A stretch of DNA of 64,000 nucleotides from Nonomuraea muscovyensis (GTDB lineage Bacteria; Actinomycetota; Actinomycetes; Streptosporangiales; Streptosporangiaceae), in NCBI RefSeq assembly GCF_014207745.1, contig NZ_JACHJB010000002.1, forward strand, positions 248,001 through 312,000, written 5' to 3'. Within the stretch, counting starts at the first letter, position 1, and every line of letters begins with the position of its first letter. A program made the translations under genes and the position numbers. Shown here one piece after another: positions 57,837 through 64,000 of the stretch. The notes under the pieces are model-generated. The model saw only the letters and a list, made by a program, of their open reading frames with translations, ran no database searches and had not been told where the DNA came from.

Positions 57837-58718
57837 ATGTTCATCGCCAAGGTGGTCACGGTCACCCTGCTCGCCGGCTCGTTCGGCGCTCTCACCTCGC
57901 CGCCGTCGGGGGACGCCGCCGCGTACGAGAAGCAGACGCAGCTGGAGGCCAAGCGCGTCGCCTGCATGACGGAGCGGGGCCTGGACTATGTGGCCTCGCC
58001 GGAGCCTCGGTACACGTGGCAGCCCGGGGAGCAGGAGCGGCTCGCGGGTGACCTGGAGGCGCTGCGGGCGTACCGGGCCAGGTACGGCTTCGGCGTCTGG
58101 TCCCCGAACGTCTATCCGAAGGACAAGGTCGTCAACCCCGTCCAGCACGAGAACCCGAACAACAAGATGCTGATGTCGCTCTCGGCCGGCCGGCTGAAGA
58201 AGTGGCGCGCCGCCGACCAGTCCTGCTTCTCCCAGGCGGTCAAGGAGGTGCTGGGCAAGACCGTCACCTCCCAGGAGGACTACTACGACCAGCTCGAAGC
58301 GGCGGTGCGGAAGTCGTTGAGCGTCCTCGACCAGGACAGGCAGCTCGTCCAGCTGGGCAAGCAGTTCGCCGCGTGCCTGGGCGTCAGCCGGACCGAGCCG
58401 ACGGCGCTGGACGGTCTGAGCCACACGAAGATCGTGCGGCAGGCTTCGGACGTCGCCAAGAAGGCGTGGAAGGGCGAGCTGCCCAAGGCGCCCAAGGGCA
58501 AGAGCGTCATCTTCCGGCCGAACCTGAAGCCCGCGGAGGCCAGGCCGTACCTGGACAAGGAGATCCAGGCGGCGCTGAAGGACCTGGAGTGCGGTAAGGA
58601 CTTCTACCCCGCCTACTCCTCCAAGGCCATGGAGATCACGTCGCGGGTCTACCAGGAGTTCGGCCGGGAGGGCGCGGCCCAGGCGATCCCGTCCCGGATC
58701 TACCACAAGCTCGTCTGA
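57837..58718 (+). CDS. Secreted hypothetical protein in the sigma-factor cassette
   Basis: 293 residues from ATG 57837 (GAAGGAG upstream). A signal peptide of about 25 residues precedes a helical, Lys-rich mature protein with four Cys (V-A-C-M-T-E-R-G-L, Q-S-C-F, A-A-C-L-G-V, L-E-C-G-K), probably two disulfides. The first half resembles small actinomycete exported proteins with an R-x-x-C-M-x-x-x-G-x-x-Y motif. There is no enzyme motif. It follows the sigma/partner pair by about 100 bases and ends at a strong terminator, so it is likely the cassette's output. Confidence 0.75.
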   Translation: MFIAKVVTVTLLAGSFGALTSPPSGDAAAYEKQTQLEAKRVACMTERGLDYVASPEPRYTWQPGEQERLAGDLEALRAYRARYGFGVWSPNVYPKDKVVNPVQHENPNNKMLMSLSAGRLKKWRAADQSCFSQAVKEVLGKTVTSQEDYYDQLEAAVRKSLSVLDQDRQLVQLGKQFAACLGVSRTEPTALDGLSHTKIVRQASDVAKKAWKGELPKAPKGKSVIFRPNLKPAEARPYLDKEIQAALKDLECGKDFYPAYSSKAMEITSRVYQEFGREGAAQAIPSRIYHKLV

Positions 58719-58731
58719 CGCAGCGCTCCCG

Positions 58732-58764
58732 GGGGTGCCGCTCGCGACGCGCGAGCGGCACCCC
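58732..58764 (+). terminator. Perfect 15-bp hairpin
   Basis: GGGGTGCCGCTCGCG (58732-58746) pairs perfectly with CGCGAGCGGCACCCC (58750-58764) around a three-base loop, 13 bases after the secreted-protein stop. It separates the sigma cassette from the subtilase gene. Short repeats of GACGAGT follow at 58768-58788. Confidence 0.75.
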
Positions 58765-58805
58765 TCGTGACGAGTGACGAGTGACGAGCTCGGAAAGGCA
58801 TGAGC

Positions 58806-61646
58806 ATGATCAGAGTTCTGCTCTCGCTGGCGCTCTTAGGCGTCCCCCCGGTTGCCGCCGGGGGATCTGGTGCCCAGGCCGCGGGAACGGTGACGCTGCT
58901 GACCGGCGACAAGGTCGTGGTGAGCGGCTCCGGCCATCGCGTCGAGCCCGCGCAGGGGCGGCGGGTGCGCTTCACGGCACGCGAACGTGACGGTCACCTG
59001 ATCGTCGTCCCGTCCGACGCCGCCCCGCTGATCGCCCGCGGCGTCCTCGACGAGCGGCTCTTCGACGTGACCGGGCTGCTCGCCTCCAGGTACGGTGACG
59101 CTGACCGCCCCGACATCCCGATCATCACCCAGTCGAGCCTGCCCGCGGGCGCCAGGCAGGCGCGCGGCTTCGCCGATCTGGGCCTGACGGCGGGCGGCAT
59201 CCGCAAGGACCTCGCCGCCCAGACCTGGAAGCAGCTGACCTCGGCCCGCGCGCTGCCGGGCAAGATCTGGCTGGACGCGCTCGTGCCGTACGCGCTGGAC
59301 CAGAGCGTCAAGCAGATCGGCGCGCCCCAGGTCTGGCAGAAAGGGCTGACCGGCAAGGGCGTCACGGTGGCGGTGCTCGACTCCGGCTACGACGCCACCC
59401 ACCCCGACCTGAAGGACGTGGTGACCAAGTACCGGAACTTCACCGGCGACCCCGACGGCGACGAGGTCGGCCACGGCACCCATGTGGCCTCGATCGTCGC
59501 CGGGGCCGGGGAGAAGTACCGCGGAGTGGCGCCCGGGGCCGAGCTCGCCTTCGGGAAGGTCGGCAACCGGTCCGGAGCCACGTTCTCGGCGATCATCGTC
59601 GGGATGGAGTGGGCCGCGGGCGAGGCCGGGGCCAAGGTGGTCAATCTCAGCATCGGCGCTGCTGACACTCCCGGCCTCGACCCGGTCGAGCTGGCCGTGA
59701 ACAGGTTGTCGGCCACCACGGGCACGCTCTTCGTGATCGCTTCGGGCAACGGCGGCGGTTCCGGCACCGTGAACTCGCCGGGCAGTGCGGACGCGGCGCT
59801 CACCGTGGGGGCGGTGGACCGCGAAGGCCGGCCGGCCGACTTCTCCAGCCGCGGCCCGCGCTCGTTCGACCATGCGGTCAAACCGGACATCACCGCGCCG
59901 GGAACCGACATCATGGCCGCCAACGTCGGCGGCGGTCACATCGCGCACAGCGGGACCTCCATGGCGGCACCGCACGTCGCGGGGGCCGCCGCCATCATCG
60001 CCCAGCAACACCCCGACTGGAACGGCGAGCGGATCAAGGCGGCGCTGGTCGAATCGGCCACACCCGGCAGCGGCGGCCTCTTCGACGAGGGCGGCGGGCG
60101 CGTCGACCTGGTGAACGCCACCGAGCGCACGGTCACGGCCGAGCCCGTCAGCGTGTCCTCCGCCCACCTGTGGGGCGCTGCCAGCCGGGTGATCACGCGA
60201 AAGGTCACCTACCGCAACGACTCCGACAGCCTGGTCACGCTGGACCTCAAGGCCGGAGGCGAGGTGCTGAAGCTGCCGGTGGACAAGCTCGCGGTACCGG
60301 CGCACGGGCAGGCCGAGCTCACGCTGACGCTCGACGCCACCGGGAAGGCGCCGGGCGACCATCCGGGCGTCGTCACCGCCACGGGCGGCGGGCAGACCGT
60401 GCGCACGCTCGTGAACGCCTGGTTCGAGCCGGAGTCGTACGACCTGTCCATCGAGACCGTGGGCTCGGACGGGGCATCGACCAGCGGCTTCGGCGTGATC
60501 TACAACCTGGCGACCGGCGAGGAACGCTGGCTGGACATCGACGGGAGCAGCGGGCCGCTACATCTGACCAAGGGCGAGTGGAATGTCTACGCGAGCCTGA
60601 GCGAACCCGGCCTGGACACCCTCGCGCACCGCCCGGTGAGCCTGACCGACGACGTCGAACTCACCCTGGACGCCCGCGAGGGCAAGGAGATCCGCTTCAC
60701 GCTCGACGATCCCGCGGCCGTGCAGGCGGACAGCCTGGAGCAGCAGCTGTCGAACGGCACCTGGTCCATCACCATGCTGCCCTTCGAGTCTCCCGGTACG
60801 CGCTACCAGCTCCTTCCCGTCCGGCAGGCGGGCCTGTCATACATGAGCAGGAGCGTGTGGTCCAGGCCGGGCCACCGCTACGACCTCGTCGACCGCCGCG
60901 AGGGCGGCCTGCCCGAGGACCCCAGATATGCGGGGAGGGTCAAGGAACTGACCCGGACCGTCTCGACCTACCGGGCGGCGGGGACGGCGCAGAACGCGGA
61001 GGTCCTCGTGGGCGTGCAGGCGTTCGAGGGCGCCCAGCCATGGGCGGAGGTACCCGTCGGCGTGTCGCTGCCCGGCACACTGACCCATCACCGCACCCCG
61101 GGGCTGCGGTGGATGTCCCTCGTCGAGAACGGCTCCTGGCAGGCCGTCTCCGGGGTCGCGCCCCAGGTCGCCCGGGAGGTGTGGAACGGCGCGGTGGCCG
61201 GTCCGTCGTTCGCCACGTCCGGCGCCGGCCGTACGGGGGACGAGTTGTGGTTCGACGCGGCGCGGCTGTTCGCCGACGGCGGGGCAGGGCGCACCGGCAT
61301 GGACGCCGCCGCCACCGGTGAGCTGACGCTGGCCCGTGAGGAGACGGTCGTGACGCGGGCGCCGCTCGCCGGATGCACGCTGGACGAAGGGTGCACGCTC
61401 ACCGCGATGCTGCCGCCCGAACCCACGGCCTACACGCTGACCGCCGTCGTCAAGCGGCCCGGCGCGCTATCCACCGCGGTGAAGTCGGTGTGGTCGTTCC
61501 GCTCGCGGCACACGGACGAGCCGCAGGCGCTTGCGCTGATGGCGGTTCGCTTCGCGCCCGCCGGGCTCGACGAGGCCAACCGGGCGCGAAGCGAACTCGG
61601 TCACCAGGGTGCCGATCCGGGTGGAGCACAATCCGGGCGCGCCTGA
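58806..61646 (+). CDS. Secreted S8 (subtilisin-like) peptidase, 3' end frameshifted
   Basis: 946 residues in this frame, starting at ATG 58806 with GGAAAGG seven bases upstream (the ATG at 58800 is too close). A signal peptide and a pro-region of about 150 residues precede the S8 domain. Its triad is Asp about 192 (V-L-D-S-G-Y-D), His about 226 (G-H-G-T-H-V-A) and Ser about 385 (G-T-S-M-A-A-P). A long beta-rich C-terminal part follows. Near 61583 the frame ends in a non-protein-like tail, while an adjacent frame continues the protein to 61854, so the last 80-90 residues are displaced. The catalytic part is intact and probably active. Confidence 0.9.
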   Translation: MIRVLLSLALLGVPPVAAGGSGAQAAGTVTLLTGDKVVVSGSGHRVEPAQGRRVRFTARERDGHLIVVPSDAAPLIARGVLDERLFDVTGLLASRYGDADRPDIPIITQSSLPAGARQARGFADLGLTAGGIRKDLAAQTWKQLTSARALPGKIWLDALVPYALDQSVKQIGAPQVWQKGLTGKGVTVAVLDSGYDATHPDLKDVVTKYRNFTGDPDGDEVGHGTHVASIVAGAGEKYRGVAPGAELAFGKVGNRSGATFSAIIVGMEWAAGEAGAKVVNLSIGAADTPGLDPVELAVNRLSATTGTLFVIASGNGGGSGTVNSPGSADAALTVGAVDREGRPADFSSRGPRSFDHAVKPDITAPGTDIMAANVGGGHIAHSGTSMAAPHVAGAAAIIAQQHPDWNGERIKAALVESATPGSGGLFDEGGGRVDLVNATERTVTAEPVSVSSAHLWGAASRVITRKVTYRNDSDSLVTLDLKAGGEVLKLPVDKLAVPAHGQAELTLTLDATGKAPGDHPGVVTATGGGQTVRTLVNAWFEPESYDLSIETVGSDGASTSGFGVIYNLATGEERWLDIDGSSGPLHLTKGEWNVYASLSEPGLDTLAHRPVSLTDDVELTLDAREGKEIRFTLDDPAAVQADSLEQQLSNGTWSITMLPFESPGTRYQLLPVRQAGLSYMSRSVWSRPGHRYDLVDRREGGLPEDPRYAGRVKELTRTVSTYRAAGTAQNAEVLVGVQAFEGAQPWAEVPVGVSLPGTLTHHRTPGLRWMSLVENGSWQAVSGVAPQVAREVWNGAVAGPSFATSGAGRTGDELWFDAARLFADGGAGRTGMDAAATGELTLAREETVVTRAPLAGCTLDEGCTLTAMLPPEPTAYTLTAVVKRPGALSTAVKSVWSFRSRHTDEPQALALMAVRFAPAGLDEANRARSELGHQGADPGGAQSGRA

Positions 61647-61854
61647 GCCTGCCGTGGACAAACTCGCGATGGAGGTCTCCGTGGACGACGGCATCACGTG
61701 GCGCGCGGTGCCCGTCGTACGCACCGGCGAGGAATGGATCGCGCTGGTGGCCAACCCGCGCGCGGGCCACGTCTCGCTCCGCGCGACGGCCGGCGACGGC
61801 TCGGGGGCCGGCGTCGTCCAGACGATCATGCGTGCCTGGGCGGTCGGCTCCTGA
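61609..61854 (+). pseudogene. Displaced C-terminus of the S8 peptidase
   Basis: This frame reads V-P-I-R-V-E-H-N-P-G-A, then V-D-K-L-A-M-E-V-S-V-D-D-G-I-T-W-R-A-V-P-V-V and H-V-S-L-R-A-T-A-G-D-G-S-G-A-G-V-V-Q-T-I with a natural stop. This is the usual last beta domain of large actinomycete subtilases. It continues upstream in its own frame as N-S-V-T-R, so a small insertion or deletion around 61580-61590 separates it from the main frame. It has no ribosome binding site of its own. Confidence 0.75.
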
Positions 61855-61949
61855 GGCCGTGCGACACCCGTCGAAGGTCGCGTGCTGGTCGCGTGCGCAG
61901 GTGGTGTGCGGGCGGGGCGGGCGGCAGGCTGGGCCGGTGGAGGTTCTCG

Positions 61950-62085
61950 CGTGCGGGCGCGGCGGACCGCTTCAGCCTGGGATTCGCGGGCCGCGGCCAG
62001 CAGCCGGGCAGCAGCAGTAGCACCGCGACCAGCAGTGCCGGCACACCGACCAGGGGCAGGCTGGCGAAGGCGCCGTCGTGGCCGG
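61950..62085 (-). pseudogene. Fragment of a membrane protein
   Basis: The minus strand reads G-A-F-A-S-L-P-L-V-G-V-P-A-L-L-V-A-V-L-L-L-L-P, a membrane helix with no gene around it, directly after the beta-lactamase stop. It is probably the last helix of a lost protein. Confidence 0.35.
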
Positions 62086-63054
62086 TCAGAGCCTGCCGAG
62101 GGCTTTGGCCAGCGCGGTCGCGGTGGAGGCGATCACCTTGTCGTCATGCGGGGTGTTGTCGGTGTTGCGGTTGGTGAACACCGACAGGATCATCGCCGCG
62201 TCAGACCCTGGCGCCCAGACGATCGCCAGGTCGTTGGCGGTGCCGTAGTTGCTCGCGCCGCCGGTGCCGGTCTTGTCGCCGACCGTCCAGTCCTTGGGGA
62301 GTCCCGCCCGGATCCGGTTGGCGCCGGTGAGGCTGGCCTTCAGCCAGCCCACCAGTCGCGCTCGGTCGCGAGGGTGGAGGGTCTTACTGGTGGTGAGCTT
62401 GGTGAAGGTCTGTGCGGCCGCCGCGGGGGTGGTGGTGTCGCGCAGTTCACCGGGCTTCCACTCCGTCAGCGTGGGCTCCGGTCGGTCCAGACGACTCGTC
62501 CGATCACCGGTGGCGCGGAAGAACTCGGTCAGCCCGCGCGGCCCGCCGATCTGCTTCAGCAGCGTGTTGCCCGCGAAGCCGTCGGATTTGGTGATCCCGG
62601 CGCGGCACAGCTGTGCAGGTGTCATGCCGGTGTCGGTGTATTCGGTGGTCTCTGGGGAGTTCGCGGTCAGCCCGGCCATCTCGGCAGGCTCCCAGCGAAC
62701 CACTTTGTCCATCAGTCCGGGGTCGCTGGTGCGCGCTTTGTGCAACACTGCCGAGCACGCGAACACCTTGAACATGGAGTTGAACGGGAAACGCTCGCCG
62801 GCCCGGTAGCCGACCGTTCTACCGGTCCCCAGGTCGATGCCCACCGCGCCGATACGCCCGTCGTAGGACTTCTCCAGTTCCCGCAGCGCATTGTTCAGGT
62901 CGAAGCCGGAAGGGGCGTTGCTCCCTGTCCGGGCGGCGACGCTGGAGGCACTCGTCTCGCCGGTGACGGCACCCGCCACCTGGGCGGGGCCGCACAGCAG
63001 CGCAGAAGCGGTCAATGTCGCGACCCCCAGTCGCGGCCGGAAACGTTGTGTCAT
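62086..63054 (-). CDS. bla: Class A beta-lactamase
   Basis: 322 residues from ATG 63054. A signal peptide ends near residue 28-30, and a Ser/Ala linker precedes the catalytic domain. Active-site motifs: F-N-S-M-F-K (S-x-x-K with the acylated Ser), K-S-D-G-F-A-G-N (S-D-G in place of S-D-N), R-P-E-P-T-L-T-E-W (the deacylating Glu; Thr where N170 is usual) and D-K-T-G-T-G-G. The fold-wide pattern is complete. It hydrolyses beta-lactam antibiotics outside the membrane. The variants could alter spectrum. Longer in-frame GTG/ATG starts add a non-signal stretch and were rejected. It stands alone, without a BlaI/BlaR or AmpR-like gene beside it. Confidence 0.92.
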   Translation of the reverse strand: MTQRFRPRLGVATLTASALLCGPAQVAGAVTGETSASSVAARTGSNAPSGFDLNNALRELEKSYDGRIGAVGIDLGTGRTVGYRAGERFPFNSMFKVFACSAVLHKARTSDPGLMDKVVRWEPAEMAGLTANSPETTEYTDTGMTPAQLCRAGITKSDGFAGNTLLKQIGGPRGLTEFFRATGDRTSRLDRPEPTLTEWKPGELRDTTTPAAAAQTFTKLTTSKTLHPRDRARLVGWLKASLTGANRIRAGLPKDWTVGDKTGTGGASNYGTANDLAIVWAPGSDAAMILSVFTNRNTDNTPHDDKVIASTATALAKALGRL

Positions 63055-63741
63055 GCCGAAGAGAAGATCAGAAACTATCCAGGGATGTCCAATATCGATA
63101 TGTAGCAACTCGTAATAGCGATATGGATATCAGGAGTCGTCTCAAGCGCAGATGGCGCCGGTGGGTGTGCCGTTCGACCTGCCCATACCCGCAGGGCAGT
63201 CGACTGTGGCGACGGGGAGCCCGTGGCAGGACCGATGTGTCCCGCGTGCCAGGTGCGGCTGCGTCACGTCGACTCGGCGATCCCCTCGGGCGGCTGCGCG
63301 CAGGGGAGGGCGAAGTTCCGTGCCGACCAGGTCTTTCTGCCGGTCGTCGAGCTCGGGCTGGTTGAGCAGCCGGAAGCGGATCGGCGGCCCTGCCGGTCAC
63401 GCGTCCGCAGCGCCCCCGAGGCCGCGCGCCCCGCGCCGGCGCTGTGACCTCCGGCCGCGAAAGGTTGAACCCGCCAACCTCCGACGGATTACTGCCAAAT
63501 ATTGGGCGGCCCCCGGGTCGGTCACTTCGCTCGCTGTCTCTTGGATTGATTCTCGCTGTAAGCGGGCAGTGAGGATACCGGTGGCTCCAGCATGGCTGTG
63601 GAGTGATCGTAACGCCATCTTCAACACCTTCGAGATGTTAATTTAGTTTTACATGTGCTCTTCTGGTGCTGACCTCGACGTACGTCGGCAATTCGCTGCG
63701 CGTGAGGCCTACTGACAACCACGCTGACGAAAGGTTCATTC
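63055..63741. other. Gap between the beta-lactamase and atpF-like genes
   Basis: About 690 bases with no supported gene. A minus-strand frame near 63250-63350 looks weakly coding (L-N-Q-P-E-L-D-D-R-Q-K-D-L-V-G-T-E-L) but has no clear start or end. The DNA from about 63490 to 63670 is much less GC-rich (for example GTTAATTTAGTTTTACATG near 63634) and probably contains the promoter of the atpF-like gene. No atpB or atpE gene is present. Confidence 0.35.
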
Positions 63742-64000
63742 GTGAACCCCCTCTTCCCGGACAACTACTACGAGCCCGTTATCGGACTCGTCGTGTTCCT
63801 CATCACTCTGTTCGTCATCGGCAAAGTGCTCGTACCGCGCTTACAGAAGACGCTGGCCGAGCGGGCCGACGCGATTGACGGCGGAATCATGAGGGCAGAG
63901 AAGGCTCGAGCCGAGGCCCGGAATCTGGAGCGGCAATACCACAAGCAGCTGGAAGAGGCCCGGCGCGACGCGGCGCTGCTACGGGAGGAGGCCCGCGAGC
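63742..64000 (+). CDS. atpF: ATP synthase F0 subunit b-like protein (N-terminal part)
   Basis: The frame starts at GTG 63742 (GAAAGG upstream) and runs off the window. One membrane helix (V-I-G-L-V-V-F-L-I-T-L-F-V-I-G-K-V-L-V-P-R) is followed by a highly charged coiled coil (L-A-E-R-A-D-A-I-D-G-G-I-M-R-A-E-K-A-R-A-E-A, L-E-E-A-R-R-D-A-A-L-L-R-E-E-A-R-E). This is the peripheral stalk subunit b. In a complete atp operon subunits a and c precede it; here a 690-base gap and a beta-lactamase gene do. It may be a paralogue or part of a rearranged operon. Confidence 0.87.
   Translation, partial: MNPLFPDNYYEPVIGLVVFLITLFVIGKVLVPRLQKTLAERADAIDGGIMRAEKARAEARNLERQYHKQLEEARRDAALLREEARE

Noticed and set aside
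59900-61321. A 383-codon plus-strand frame inside the subtilase gene
   Set aside because: Arg/Gly-rich shadow of the main frame, which carries the catalytic triad and a consistent beta-rich C-terminal part.

Overview
The window is GC-rich throughout, with long overlapping open frames on both strands, abundant GTG starts, GGAG-type ribosome binding sites and very many TetR, MarR and XRE regulators. This suggests a soil actinomycete. A Streptosporangiales/Nonomuraea-like or Streptomyces-like genome is my inference; there is no rRNA or marker gene here to prove it. I saw no tRNA, rRNA or CRISPR array.

Layout. 0-3 kb: the end of a sugar ABC importer operon (permease, binding lipoprotein) and a Gfo/Idh/MocA oxidoreductase. 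3-7 kb: dienelactone hydrolase, a propeller-like lipoprotein, a DUF6461-type protein and a methyltransferase. 7-14.5 kb: seven genes on the minus strand, with an XRE/MmyB-type regulator at each end and an antiporter, an Atu4866-type lipoprotein, an amidohydrolase and two short-chain dehydrogenases between. 15-19 kb: a divergent DUF1330/OhrR-like pair, then a tightly coupled operon led by a fumarylacetoacetate-hydrolase/metallo-beta-lactamase fusion. 19-24 kb: a broken phospholipase D gene, a secreted glycerophosphodiesterase, and a TetR gene divergent from a SnoaL-like protein, followed by an imine-reductase-like oxidoreductase.

24-34 kb is a scrapyard: Tn3, IS110 and IS3 remnants, a monooxygenase with its secreted lipase, and a decayed second copy of the monooxygenase/TetR divergon that keeps the same operator. 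34-41 kb holds several regulator/target pairs (TetR-HXXEE, TetR-membrane protein, HxlR-NmrA), each with a visible palindrome, plus TnpB and WD40 fragments. 41-44.5 kb is one large SARP/AfsR-type regulator. 45-48 kb is an rsgA operon with a short leader ORF and hairpins, translationally coupled to a methyltransferase-acetyltransferase fusion. 48-50 kb is a methionine aminopeptidase between Tn3 fragments. 50-55 kb again holds regulator/oxidoreductase/VOC pairs. 56-62 kb is an ECF sigma factor cassette followed by secreted proteins, including a subtilase whose 3' end is frameshifted. 62-63 kb is a class A beta-lactamase, and the window ends inside an atpF-like gene.

The dominant theme is regulatory: about ten small one-regulator/one-enzyme modules for redox or detoxification, most with recognisable operators, placed among decayed mobile elements. 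The observations I rate highest are the duplicated operator family at 25.2/28.4/31.3 kb, the rsgA leader, and the two enzyme fusions.
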